A DNA stretch of 64,000 bases from NCBI GenBank assembly GCA_947644595.1, contig CANSAE010000002.1:248001-312000 (forward strand), given 5' to 3'. This document shows, piece after piece, positions 33,874-42,898 of the stretch. Position 1 is the stretch's first letter; each line of letters starts with the position of its first letter. A model generated the notes under the pieces. The model was not told the DNA's origin. It searched no databases and worked only from the letters and a program-made list of their open reading frames with translations. A program made the translations under genes and the position numbers. Source of the DNA: an uncultured Clostridia bacterium (GTDB lineage Bacteria > Bacillota > Clostridia > Oscillospirales > Oscillospiraceae).

Positions 33874-34413
33874 GTGTCCATCATCGTAGTGTTTGAAAGC
33901 GAAAAGGACCGGGAAGGCATTGCCTCCCTGCTGGAAAAGAACGGCCTTTCCGTCCGGTGCGCTTGCCGCACAGGGCAGGAGGCCATTCGGGTCTTGAAGA
34001 AAACCGGACGGGGCATCGTTGTCTGCGGCTACAAATTTCCGGACATGACTGCCCAGCATATGGCCCGCAGTCTGGAACGGGATGACGCAATGGTCCTCAT
34101 GGTGGCAAAAGGCACTTTGCTGGACCTGCTGGAGGATGACAGTATCTTCCGGCTTTCCGCGCCCTTCCGCCCGTCGGAACTGGTAGGCGCGGTGCGGATG
34201 TTGGTGCAGCTTCAGCGGCGCCGGACCAGACCTTCCGCACAAACCCGCACAGAGGATGAAAAACAACGCATCAGCCGGGCGAAGGCCCTGCTGATGGAGC
34301 GAGAGCATTTTACCGAGGATCAGGCCCACCGCTATCTCCAGCGGCTGAGTATGGAAACGTCTCAGAAGCTGTCGGAGGCAGCGGGGCACATCCTCGCATC
34401 ATATGAATCATAG
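33874..34413 (+). CDS. ANTAR-domain response regulator (RNA-binding antiterminator type)
   Basis: A 179-residue protein. Residues about 1-115 form a receiver-like domain (SIIVVFESEKDREGIASLL, then RGIVVCGYKFPDM) in which the aspartate positions are poorly conserved, so phosphorylation is doubtful. Residues 120-178 form an ANTAR domain: ISRAKALLMEREHFTEDQA followed by HRYLQRLSMETSQKLSEAA, the helical bundle that binds tandem RNA hairpins and prevents termination. It sits between glnA and gltB, and both glnA and amt have leader terminators. The start GTG 33874 was chosen from GAGAGGAG upstream; ATG 33841 is possible. Confidence 0.88.
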   Translation: MSIIVVFESEKDREGIASLLEKNGLSVRCACRTGQEAIRVLKKTGRGIVVCGYKFPDMTAQHMARSLERDDAMVLMVAKGTLLDLLEDDSIFRLSAPFRPSELVGAVRMLVQLQRRRTRPSAQTRTEDEKQRISRAKALLMEREHFTEDQAHRYLQRLSMETSQKLSEAAGHILASYES

Positions 34414-34429
34414 GAAAAGGGGTGGCCCA

Positions 34430-37400
34430 ATGGAGCACCGACAGACCCTGTACGATCCCCGCTTTGAGCACGATGCCTGCGGCATTGGCGCGGTGGTGAA
34501 TCTGAAAGGGGAAAAAACCCACAAGACTGTGGACGATGCCCTGAGCATCGTGGAAAAATTAGAGCACCGGGCAGGCAAGGACGCCTCCGGAGAAACCGGC
34601 GATGGAGTCGGCATCATGTTACAGATCTCCCACTCTTTTTTCTCGGAGGCCTGTCAGGCGCAATCCATCGCGCTGGGCGGCGAACGGGAATACGGAGTGG
34701 GAATGTTTTTCTTCCCGCAAAATACCCTGCGCCGTAGCCGGTGCAAAAAGCTGTTTGAGACCATCGCGGAAAAAGAAGGCCTGGAATTTTTAGGCTGGAG
34801 GGATGTCCCCACCTGCCCGGAGGTCCTGGGAGACCGTGCCCGGAACTGTATGCCATACATCTGCCAGTGCTTTATCAAAAAGCCCGCGGCGGTAAATAAA
34901 GGCATTGATTTTGATCGGAAGCTGTACGTGGTGCGCCGGGAATTTGAGCAGTCGGTGCAGGACACCTATGTAGCCAGCCTGTCCAGCCGGACCATTGTCT
35001 ATAAAGGCATGTTCCTGGTGGGTCAGCTGCGGCGGTTCTATCCGGACTTACAGGATGAGCGCTACCAGTCCGCCATGGCCATGGTCCATTCCCGCTTCTC
35101 CACCAATACGACCCCCAGCTGGGAGCGGGCGCATCCCAACCGCATCATCCTCCACAATGGCGAGATCAACACCATCCGGGGCAATATCGACCGTATGCTG
35201 GCCCGGGAGGAGACCATGTATTCTCCCCTGCTGGAAGAGGATATGGAAAAGGTCCTGCCTGTGGTGAACACCGCCGGGTCGGACTCCGCCATGCTGGATA
35301 ACACGCTGGAGTTCCTCATGTACTCCGGCATGAGCCTGCCGAAAGCGGTGATGATGGCCATTCCAGAGCCTTGGCAGAAAAATCAGGATATGTCCCGAGC
35401 CAAGCGGGATATGTACCACTACTACGCCACCATGATGGAACCTTGGGATGGCCCTGCGGCGGTCCTGTTTTCCGACGGCGATTTGGTTGGCGCGGTGCTG
35501 GACCGCAACGGCCTGCGTCCTGCCCGGTATTACCTCACCGATGATGATACTCTGATTTTAGCGTCCGAAGTGGGCGTGCTGGATATTCCTGCGGAAAAAA
35601 TCGTGCGGAAATCCCGACTGCAACCCGGCCGGATGCTTCTGGTGGATACCGTCCAGGGACGTTTGCTGGAGGATGACGAGATCAAAAACACCTTTGCCCG
35701 CAGCCATCCCTACGGGGAGTGGCTGGATCGGGAACTGGTACACCTGGATGATTTGGCACAGCCGCCCCAGCGGGTGCCGGAGCATACCCAGAGCCAGCGG
35801 GATAAATTGTATAAAGTATTCGGCTATACCTATGAGGATGTGCGCCAGCTGATTTTACCAATGGCCAAGACCGGTGTGGAGCCCACCAACGCCATGGGTG
35901 CGGACATTCCTCTGGCGGTGCTGAGCGAAAAGCACCAGCCGTTGTTTAACTACTTCAAACAGATGTTCGCCCAAGTGACGAACCCGCCCATCGACTCCAT
36001 CCGGGAAGAGATCGTCACGGACACCACGGTGTACGTGGGCAGTGACGGCAACCTTTTGCAGGACAAGGCGGAAAACTGCCGGGTGCTGCAAATTGAAAAC
36101 CCCATTTTGACCACTCAGGAGCTGCAAAAGATCAAGGCCCTGAATATGCCGGGCCTGAAGAGCCAGACCATCTCCCTGCTGTATTACAAGAACACCAGTC
36201 TGGACCGGGCCATGGACCGACTGTTTGTCGCGGTGGATAAGGCCTATCGCAACGGTGCGAACATCATCATTTTGTCGGACCGGGGCATTGACGAGAACCA
36301 CACGGCCATCCCGTCCCTGCTGGCAGTGGCGGGCCTGGAACAGTATCTGGTCCGTACGAAAAAGCGCACGGCTGTTTCTATGATTCTGGAAAGCGCGGAG
36401 CCTCGGGCAGTGCACCACTTCGCCACCCTGCTGGGCTACGGTGCCCGGGCCATCAACCCCTATCTGGCCCAGGAATGCATCAGCGAAATGATTGAACTGA
36501 ACATGCTGGATAAGGATCCCCACGCCGCCGTGGCGGATTACAACAGCGCGGTTTTGCACGGCGTGGTGAAGATCGCATCCAAGATGGGCATTTCCGCCAT
36601 CCAATCCTACCAGTCGGCCCAGATCTTCGAGTGTATCGGCATCAACCGGTCGGTGATCCAGAAATACTTCACCAATACCACCAGCCGGGTGGGGGGCATC
36701 GGCCTGGACGAAATCGCGGAAGCGGTCATTGCCCGGCACGACAATGCCTTCGACCCCATGGGCCTGAACATCGATCTGACTACGGATTCCACGGGATTCC
36801 ATAAACTCCGCACCGGCAAAGGCGCGGAGGATCATATGTACAACCCCAAAACCATCCTGACTCTGCAAAAGGCGGTGCAGGAGGGCAATTATGAGACCTT
36901 CAAGGAATACTCCGCCCTGGTGGACGGGGAGGACATCCCCCACACCCTCCGGGGCCTGCTGGCCTTCGATACCGGGCACCGGGATGCCATCCCCCTGGAC
37001 GAGGTGGAGCCGGTCAGCGAGATCGTCAAGCGCTTCAAGACCGGCGCCATGTCCTACGGATCCATTTCCCAGGAGGCCCACGAGTGCATGGCGGAGGCCA
37101 TGAACCGTTTGGGCGGCAAGTCCAACTCCGGCGAGGGCGGCGAGCGTCCTGAGCGTCTGGGCACAGACAAAAACTCCGCCATCAAGCAGGTGGCCTCCGG
37201 CCGCTTCGGCGTGACCAGCGAGTACCTGGTGTCCGCGGAAGAGATCCAAATCAAGATGGCCCAAGGCGCCAAGCCCGGCGAAGGCGGACATTTACCCGGC
37301 GGAAAGGTCTGGCCCTGGGTGGCCAAGACCCGGTATTCCACCCCGGGCGTGTCCCTGATTTCCCCGCCGCCTCACCATGATATCTACTCCATCGAGGATC

Positions 37401-38932
37401 TGGCTCAGCTGATTTACGACCTGAAAAACGCCAACCGGAATGCCCGCATCTCCGTGAAGCTGGTATCGGAAGCCGGCGTGGGCACCATCGCGGCGGGCGT
37501 AGCCAAGGCCGGGGCCCAGGTCATCCTGATTTCCGGGTACGACGGCGGCACTGGTGCCGCGCCCAACAACTCCATCTATAATGCCGGCCTGCCCTGGGAA
37601 CTGGGTGTGGCGGAGACCCACCAGACCCTGCTGCAAAACGGCCTGCGCTCTCGGGTCCGGGTAGAGACGGACGGCAAACTGATGACCGGTCGGGACGTGG
37701 CCATCGCCTGTATGCTGGGGGCCGAGGAATTCGGCTTCGCCACCGCGCCGCTGATCGCCATGGGCTGCGCCATGATGCGTGTATGCAATCTGGACACCTG
37801 CCCCATGGGCATCGCGACCCAGAACCCCGAACTGCGCAAGCATTTCAAGGGCAAACCGGAGTACGTCATGAATTTCATGACCTATGTGGCCCAGGAAGTC
37901 CGGGAGATCATGGCGGCTTTGGGCATTCATACGATGGACGAACTGGTAGGCCGCACGGACCTGCTCAAGCCCCGGCCCAAGCAGATCACAAAGCGCGCCG
38001 AGATGGTGGATGTATCCGCCATTCTGGCCGCCACTCCCAATGAAAACTGCATTTTCAATGAAAAGGACATCTACAATTTCCACTTGGAACAGACGCCCGA
38101 CATGAAGGTGCTAATGAAGATGCTGAACAAAAACGGGAAGCATAAAGTCAGCTACGCCATTTCCAGCACGGACCGTGCCTTCGGCACCAGCTTCGGTGCG
38201 GAACTGACCCGGCGCTTTGGCACCTCTCTGGAGGAGGATGCCTATATCGTCCAATGCACCGGCGGCGCGGGCCAATCCTTCGGCGCCTTCATTCCCAAGG
38301 GTCTGACCCTGGCGCTGGAAGGAGATTCCAACGACTACTTCGGCAAAGGCTTGTCCGGCGGCAAGCTCATTGTGTATCCGGACAAGAAAAGCCGCTTTGC
38401 CGCGGGGGAAAACATCATCATTGGCAACGTGGCCCTGTATGGTGCCACCTCCGGCCAGGCCTACATCAGCGGCATCGCCGGCGAACGCTTCTGCGTCCGC
38501 AATTCTGGTGCCACCGCGGTGGTAGAGGGCGTAGGCGACCACGGCTGCGAGTACATGACCGGCGGCAAGGCTGTCATTCTGGGCAAGACCGGGCGGAATT
38601 TTGCCGCGGGCATGTCCGGCGGCGTTGCCTATGTACTGGACGAGGAACACGATCTGTACCTGCGGGTCAATAAAGAATTGGTGTCCATCGAACAGGTCAC
38701 GGAGGAGTACGATATCAACGATTTGCGAGCCATGATCGAGGCCCATGTAAATGCTACGAATTCCGCCAAGGGCAAGGAAATTTTAGGGGATTTCCAGCGC
38801 TATATCGGAGAGTTCAAAAAGATCGTACCCCGGGATTACAGCCAGATGCTGGAAGCCATCGCCGCACTGGAAGCCAAGGGTATGCCCAGAGCACAGGCGG
38901 AACTGGAAGCGTTCAAGAGAAAGGGGGCGTAA
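34430..38932 (+). CDS. gltB: Glutamate synthase, large (alpha) subunit
   Basis: A 1,500-residue NADPH-type glutamate synthase alpha subunit. N-terminal Ntn-type glutaminase domain with probable nucleophile Cys17 (DACGIGAVV) exposed after removal of a 16-residue propeptide; central domain; FMN-binding synthase domain (KPGEGGHLPGGKV, GYDGGTGAAP) with the [3Fe-4S] motif CAMMRVCNLDTC (C-x5-C-x4-C); C-terminal beta-helix with glycine-rich repeats. With GltD it makes two glutamates from glutamine and 2-oxoglutarate. Start ATG 34430 with AAAAGGGGTGG, 16 bases after the ANTAR gene. Confidence 0.97.
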   Translation: MEHRQTLYDPRFEHDACGIGAVVNLKGEKTHKTVDDALSIVEKLEHRAGKDASGETGDGVGIMLQISHSFFSEACQAQSIALGGEREYGVGMFFFPQNTLRRSRCKKLFETIAEKEGLEFLGWRDVPTCPEVLGDRARNCMPYICQCFIKKPAAVNKGIDFDRKLYVVRREFEQSVQDTYVASLSSRTIVYKGMFLVGQLRRFYPDLQDERYQSAMAMVHSRFSTNTTPSWERAHPNRIILHNGEINTIRGNIDRMLAREETMYSPLLEEDMEKVLPVVNTAGSDSAMLDNTLEFLMYSGMSLPKAVMMAIPEPWQKNQDMSRAKRDMYHYYATMMEPWDGPAAVLFSDGDLVGAVLDRNGLRPARYYLTDDDTLILASEVGVLDIPAEKIVRKSRLQPGRMLLVDTVQGRLLEDDEIKNTFARSHPYGEWLDRELVHLDDLAQPPQRVPEHTQSQRDKLYKVFGYTYEDVRQLILPMAKTGVEPTNAMGADIPLAVLSEKHQPLFNYFKQMFAQVTNPPIDSIREEIVTDTTVYVGSDGNLLQDKAENCRVLQIENPILTTQELQKIKALNMPGLKSQTISLLYYKNTSLDRAMDRLFVAVDKAYRNGANIIILSDRGIDENHTAIPSLLAVAGLEQYLVRTKKRTAVSMILESAEPRAVHHFATLLGYGARAINPYLAQECISEMIELNMLDKDPHAAVADYNSAVLHGVVKIASKMGISAIQSYQSAQIFECIGINRSVIQKYFTNTTSRVGGIGLDEIAEAVIARHDNAFDPMGLNIDLTTDSTGFHKLRTGKGAEDHMYNPKTILTLQKAVQEGNYETFKEYSALVDGEDIPHTLRGLLAFDTGHRDAIPLDEVEPVSEIVKRFKTGAMSYGSISQEAHECMAEAMNRLGGKSNSGEGGERPERLGTDKNSAIKQVASGRFGVTSEYLVSAEEIQIKMAQGAKPGEGGHLPGGKVWPWVAKTRYSTPGVSLISPPPHHDIYSIEDLAQLIYDLKNANRNARISVKLVSEAGVGTIAAGVAKAGAQVILISGYDGGTGAAPNNSIYNAGLPWELGVAETHQTLLQNGLRSRVRVETDGKLMTGRDVAIACMLGAEEFGFATAPLIAMGCAMMRVCNLDTCPMGIATQNPELRKHFKGKPEYVMNFMTYVAQEVREIMAALGIHTMDELVGRTDLLKPRPKQITKRAEMVDVSAILAATPNENCIFNEKDIYNFHLEQTPDMKVLMKMLNKNGKHKVSYAISSTDRAFGTSFGAELTRRFGTSLEEDAYIVQCTGGAGQSFGAFIPKGLTLALEGDSNDYFGKGLSGGKLIVYPDKKSRFAAGENIIIGNVALYGATSGQAYISGIAGERFCVRNSGATAVVEGVGDHGCEYMTGGKAVILGKTGRNFAAGMSGGVAYVLDEEHDLYLRVNKELVSIEQVTEEYDINDLRAMIEAHVNATNSAKGKEILGDFQRYIGEFKKIVPRDYSQMLEAIAALEAKGMPRAQAELEAFKRKGA

Positions 38933-38935
38933 ACA

Positions 38936-40273
38936 ATGGGAAAGAAAACCGGATTTATGGAATATGACCGCGTTCCCCATGGGGAGCGCCCCATCGGTGA
39001 GCGGGTCAAGGACTTCAACGAATTCAATCTGGGCCTGTCTCCCAAGGAGCGGACCCGGCAGGGGGCCCGGTGCATGGACTGCGGCGTGCCCTTTTGTCAG
39101 GCGGGCATCGTGTTTGACGGCAAACGTATGGGCTGCCCCCTGTATAACCTGATTCCCGAATGGAACGACATGGTGTACCTGGGCAACCCGGAGCATGCTC
39201 TGTCCCGTCTGCTGAAAACGGCTCCGTTCCCGGAATTCACCGGCCGGGTGTGTCCCGCCCTGTGTGAGAACGGCTGTAACTGCCAGCACGTAGGCGGGAG
39301 TGTGGCCATCAAAGACAACGAACTGTATATCATCGAATACGCTTTTGAAAACGGCCTGATGCAGCCCCATCCGCCCCAGGCGCGGTCAGATAAGCGCATC
39401 GCAGTGGTGGGCAGCGGTCCGGCGGGGCTGTCCGCCGCGTATTTCCTGAACCACCGGGGCCACAGCGTCACGGTGTACGAGAGGGACAAACGTCCCGGCG
39501 GCCTGCTGCTGTACGGTATTCCCAATATGAAGCTGGATGAATCCGTAGTGGCCCGCCGCATTGCGCTGATGGAGACGGAGGGTGTGACCTTCAAGACTTC
39601 CGTGAATGTGGGCGTGGATGTGACCATGGAGCAGCTCACGGCGGAATACGACTATGTGATTTTGTGCTGCGGTGCCCAGGCGCCCCGGCCCGTGGAATTC
39701 CAGGGCGAGGCCCAAGGAGTGTATTATGCCCTGGACTACCTGAAGCCGGTGATCCAGACCCAGATCGGGGAGCGTAAGACCGCGCCCAGTGCCAAAGATA
39801 AAAATGTCGTTGTTATCGGAAACGGCAACACCGCCAGCGACTGCATTGCAACCGCGGTACGTCAAGGCTGCAGATCCGTGACCCAGATCATCCGCAAACC
39901 GAAGAGTGCCTATGGCCCGGAGATTGATTATGCCCATGCTGAGACCAACGAAGTTTTCGGTGAAGATATCCGCAGGTTCTCATCAAAGGTGAAGCAGATC
40001 ATCCCCGATGAGCAAGGACAGCTGAAATCGGTTGTGCTCTCAACAGAAAGCGGAGAATCGACTATTCCGGCAGAAATGCTCCTGATTGCCTCTGGATTTT
40101 CCGGTACAGAGGAATACAATGCATCCTTAAAGGAACAAGGAACAGAGGGAAAAGTCATCGTGGCCGGCGACATGCGCATGGGTGCGACCTTAGTGGTACT
40201 GGCCCTGGCGGACGGTAAGGCCGCCGCGGCCCAGGCCGATGAGATGCTCATGGGCTACACCTCTCTGAAATGA
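38936..40273 (+). CDS. gltD: Glutamate synthase, small (beta) subunit
   Basis: A 445-residue FAD-dependent NADPH oxidoreductase that feeds electrons to GltB. Two N-terminal cysteine clusters for [4Fe-4S] centres (CMDCGVPFC and CPALCENGCNC), then FAD-binding VVGSGPAGLSAAYFL and NADPH-binding VVIGNGNTASDC. Starts three bases after gltB, so co-transcribed and probably translationally coupled. Confidence 0.97.
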   Translation: MGKKTGFMEYDRVPHGERPIGERVKDFNEFNLGLSPKERTRQGARCMDCGVPFCQAGIVFDGKRMGCPLYNLIPEWNDMVYLGNPEHALSRLLKTAPFPEFTGRVCPALCENGCNCQHVGGSVAIKDNELYIIEYAFENGLMQPHPPQARSDKRIAVVGSGPAGLSAAYFLNHRGHSVTVYERDKRPGGLLLYGIPNMKLDESVVARRIALMETEGVTFKTSVNVGVDVTMEQLTAEYDYVILCCGAQAPRPVEFQGEAQGVYYALDYLKPVIQTQIGERKTAPSAKDKNVVVIGNGNTASDCIATAVRQGCRSVTQIIRKPKSAYGPEIDYAHAETNEVFGEDIRRFSSKVKQIIPDEQGQLKSVVLSTESGESTIPAEMLLIASGFSGTEEYNASLKEQGTEGKVIVAGDMRMGATLVVLALADGKAAAAQADEMLMGYTSLK

Positions 40274-40318
40274 CGGAAGTTTCATAAAAACTTGCAAATT
40301 CTTTAGGCAAACCGCCTA

Positions 40319-40347
40319 TTGACGAATTGCCGGCAAAAGCGTAAACT
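40319..40347 (+). promoter_or_regulatory. Promoter of amt
   Basis: TTGACG at 40319-40324 and TAAACT at 40342-40347 with a 17-base spacer, between gltD and the amt gene. Confidence 0.65.
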
Positions 40348-40361
40348 AAGCCCATCAAACG

Positions 40362-40410
40362 GCGAAGGGGCCGGAGTACATTGTTGTACTCCGGCCCCTT
40401 TCGCTTTTTT
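40362..40410 (+). promoter_or_regulatory. Leader terminator/attenuator of amt with ATTGTT hexaloop
   Basis: Arms 40362-40379 and 40386-40404 form a very stable, nearly perfect stem closed by the six-base loop ATTGTT (40380-40385), followed by six T (40405-40410). It begins about ten bases after the expected transcription start and ends directly before the amt ribosome binding site GGAGGG. The loop has A at position 1 and G at position 4, as in ANTAR target hairpins. It could also simply terminate gltBD, but then the amt promoter would still have to be read through it. Confidence 0.65.
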
Positions 40411-40424
40411 GGAGGGAACAGAGA

Positions 40425-42080
40425 ATGGAACTGTCAGTATGGTATTTGGTAGGCGCGGTGCTTGTATTTTTCATGCAGGGCGGCTTTGCCATGGTAGAAA
40501 CGGGCTTTACCCGGGCAAAAAATGCGGGCAACATCATCATGAAAAACCTGATGGATTTCTGCATCGGGACCGTGGTGTTCATGCTCCTGGGCTACGGCAT
40601 CATGAATAGCGAGCACTACTTTTTCGGCCTGATCGGCCGGCCGGAGTATCAACTGTTCACGGACTTTTACGGCTTTGACTGGTCGAACTTCTTCTTCCAG
40701 CTGGTGTTCTGCGCCACAGCGGCCACCATCGTGTCCGGCGCCATGGCGGAGCGGACCAAGTTCCTGGCCTACTGCGTGTATTCCGGTGTTATCAGCGCGG
40801 TGGTGTATCCCATTGAGGCGGGTTGGGTCTGGAACGGCGCTGGCTGGCTGGCCGGACTGGGCTTCGTGGATTTCGCCGGGTCGGCGGTCATCCACATGGT
40901 CGGTGGCCTGACGGCGCTGGTGGGTGCCTGTCTGCTGGGGCCGCGTATCGGTAAGTATACTACGGACAAAGACGGTGCGGTGAAGTCCAACGCCATCCCC
41001 GGCCATTCCGTGACCTTGGGCGCACTTGGCTGCTTCATTTTGTGGTTTTGCTGGTACGGCTTCAACGGCGCGGCAGCAGGGGACAGTGCGGAGCTGGCCC
41101 GCATCCTGGGCAGCACAACCATTGCCCCGGCGGTGGCCACGGTGGCCTGCATGGTTTTCACCTGGGCAAAAAATGGCAAGCCGGATGTGTCCATGTGCCT
41201 GAACGCGTCGCTGGCGGGCCTGGTGGCCATCACGGCCCCCTGCGCCACGGTGAACGCTGTCGGCGCGGTGGTCATCGGCCTGGTGGCGGGCATTCTGGTG
41301 GATGTGGTGGTAGAAGCGGTGGACTTCAAACTGCACATTGACGACCCGGTTGGTGCGGTGGCGGTCCACGGTGCCAACGGCCTGTGGGGCGCGCTGGCAG
41401 AGGGGCTGTTCAATACCCAATCCGGTCTGTTCTACGGCGGCGGATTTGCCCACCTGGGGGTGCAGCTGCTGGGCATTGTGTGTATCGGGGCCTATACGGT
41501 GGCCGTGATGTTCCTGGTGTTCAAGCTCATTGACAAAACCATCGGTCTGCGGGTCAGTGCCGAGGAGGAGATCGAGGGTCTGGACATCACCGAGCACGGC
41601 ATGGCCAGCGCCTACGCAGACTTCATGTCCACTGCGCCGCACCTGGGTCTGGAATCCGCCGGTCCGGTGCCGGTCACGGATCTGCGGGCCTTCCCCCTGG
41701 AAGCCGGCGGCACGTCCGGCACACGGAAGTATACGAAGGTCAGCATCCTGTGCTCCGAAGAGCGGTTCGGCACCTTGCGGGACACCATGTCGGCTATCGG
41801 AGTTACGGGCATGACGGTGACCAGCGTCATGGGCTGCGGCACGCAAAAGGGCAAGACCGGCCAGTACCGCGGCGTGGAAATGAGTATGAACCTGTTGCCG
41901 AAGATCCAGGTAGACATCGTGGTGTCCACAGTGGACCCGGCGCTGGTGGTGGCCGCGGCCCGCGCGGCGCTGTATACCGGCAATGTGGGCGACGGAAAGA
42001 TTTTTATCTGCACCGTGGACGACGTGGTCCGCATCCGCACCGGCGAATCCGGCGTGGCAGCCCTGCAGATTCCGGAATAA
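40425..42080 (+). CDS. amt: Ammonium transporter fused to a PII signalling domain
   Basis: A 551-residue fusion. Residues 1-390 are an Amt/MEP/Rh ammonium channel with eleven hydrophobic helices, the two pore histidines in VIHMVGGLTALVG and AVHGANGLWGAL, and FNGAAAGD. After a linker, residues 430-545 are a PII domain: KVSILCSEERFGTLRDTM, GMTVTSVMGCGTQKG and a T-loop reading GQYRGVEMSMNLLPK. The Tyr51 uridylylation site of enterobacterial GlnB is Met here, so control by uridylylation is unlikely and ligand binding (ATP/ADP, 2-oxoglutarate) probably gates the channel in cis. Part of the glnA-gltBD nitrogen block. Confidence 0.93.
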   Translation: MELSVWYLVGAVLVFFMQGGFAMVETGFTRAKNAGNIIMKNLMDFCIGTVVFMLLGYGIMNSEHYFFGLIGRPEYQLFTDFYGFDWSNFFFQLVFCATAATIVSGAMAERTKFLAYCVYSGVISAVVYPIEAGWVWNGAGWLAGLGFVDFAGSAVIHMVGGLTALVGACLLGPRIGKYTTDKDGAVKSNAIPGHSVTLGALGCFILWFCWYGFNGAAAGDSAELARILGSTTIAPAVATVACMVFTWAKNGKPDVSMCLNASLAGLVAITAPCATVNAVGAVVIGLVAGILVDVVVEAVDFKLHIDDPVGAVAVHGANGLWGALAEGLFNTQSGLFYGGGFAHLGVQLLGIVCIGAYTVAVMFLVFKLIDKTIGLRVSAEEEIEGLDITEHGMASAYADFMSTAPHLGLESAGPVPVTDLRAFPLEAGGTSGTRKYTKVSILCSEERFGTLRDTMSAIGVTGMTVTSVMGCGTQKGKTGQYRGVEMSMNLLPKIQVDIVVSTVDPALVVAAARAALYTGNVGDGKIFICTVDDVVRIRTGESGVAALQIPE

Positions 42081-42113
42081 AAAGAGGCAGGCCGTAAAGG
42101 CCTGCCTCTTTTT
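42079..42113 (+). terminator. Terminator of amt
   Basis: Fifteen-bp stem AAAAAGAGGCAGGCC / GGCCTGCCTCTTTTT with a five-base loop, overlapping the stop codon. Confidence 0.9.
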
Positions 42114-42119
42114 ATGAAC

Positions 42120-42148
42120 CATGTGAAAGCCTCGCAGAGCTCACGCCC
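42120..42148 (-). repeat. Dispersed intergenic repeat, short 3'-end fragment
   Basis: On the minus strand this reads GAGCTCTGCGAGGCTTTCAC, matching the right end of copy E (ACTCTGCGAGGCTTTT). Only this tip of the element is present. Confidence 0.5.
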
Positions 42149-42162
42149 AGGCGTAAAAAATA

Positions 42163-42196
42163 AAAAAGGAAACGGCAATTGCCGTTTCCTTTTTTA
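42163..42196. terminator. Terminator of livF
   Basis: Seventeen-bp perfect stem AAAAAAGGAAACGGCAA / TTGCCGTTTCCTTTTTT over the livF stop codon; it works in both directions between convergent operons. Confidence 0.85.
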
Positions 42197-42895
42197 AGCG
42201 CCCAGATACGCCTTTTTCACCGCATCGTCGTTCAAAAGTTCCGCGCCGGTGCCGGTGGTGACGATTTTGCCCGTCTCCAGCACATAGCCCCGGTCTGCCA
42301 CGGACAGGGCCATCTGCGCGTTCTGTTCCACCAGCAAAATCGTGGTGCCGGCCTTGTGCAGCTCCTTGATGATCTCAAAAATCTGTTCCACCAGCAGGGG
42401 CGCCAGACCCATGGACGGCTCATCCAGCATCAAAAGCTGAGGCTTGGACATGAGTGCCCGGCCCATGGCCAGCATCTGCTGCTCGCCGCCGGACAGGGTG
42501 CCGGCGATCTGCCTGCGGCGCTCTTCCAGCCGAGGGAAGCGCTTATATACGTCAGCGATGCCGGAATCCACTTCACTGCCGGGGCGGGTGAACGCGCCCA
42601 TTTCCAGATTTTCCTCCACGGTCATCTGCAGAAAGACCCGGCGGCCTTCCGGCACATGGGCCAGCCCCTTGGCTACGATTTTATGAGGGGCTACATTGCC
42701 CAGATTCTCGCCCAAAAATTCCACGGACCCGGTCTTGGACCGCAGCAGGCCGGACACGGTCTGCAAAATGGTACTCTTGCCCGCGCCGTTGGCACCGATG
42801 AGGGTCACGACCTCTCCCTGGTGGACCTCGAAGGACACGCCCTTAATGGCGTGGATGCTGCCGTAATAGACGTTGATGTCGTTGACTTTCAGCAT
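42194..42895 (-). CDS. livF: Branched-chain amino-acid ABC transporter ATPase LivF
   Basis: A 233-residue ABC ATPase with Walker A GANGAGKST, signature LSGGEQQMLAMGRAL, Walker B LLMLDEPSMGLAP and switch His. The short length and N-terminus (YGSIHAIKGVSFEV) match LivF. Last gene of the livKHMGF operon, three bases after livG. Confidence 0.95.
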   Translation of the reverse strand: MLKVNDINVYYGSIHAIKGVSFEVHQGEVVTLIGANGAGKSTILQTVSGLLRSKTGSVEFLGENLGNVAPHKIVAKGLAHVPEGRRVFLQMTVEENLEMGAFTRPGSEVDSGIADVYKRFPRLEERRRQIAGTLSGGEQQMLAMGRALMSKPQLLMLDEPSMGLAPLLVEQIFEIIKELHKAGTTILLVEQNAQMALSVADRGYVLETGKIVTTGTGAELLNDDAVKKAYLGA

Positions 42896-42898
42896 GGC

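Noticed and set aside
34430..38932. Long antisense frames across gltB (for example 35,855-37,291)
   Set aside because: Shadows of a 1,500-codon GC-rich gene; His/Gln/Val-rich translations without start signals.
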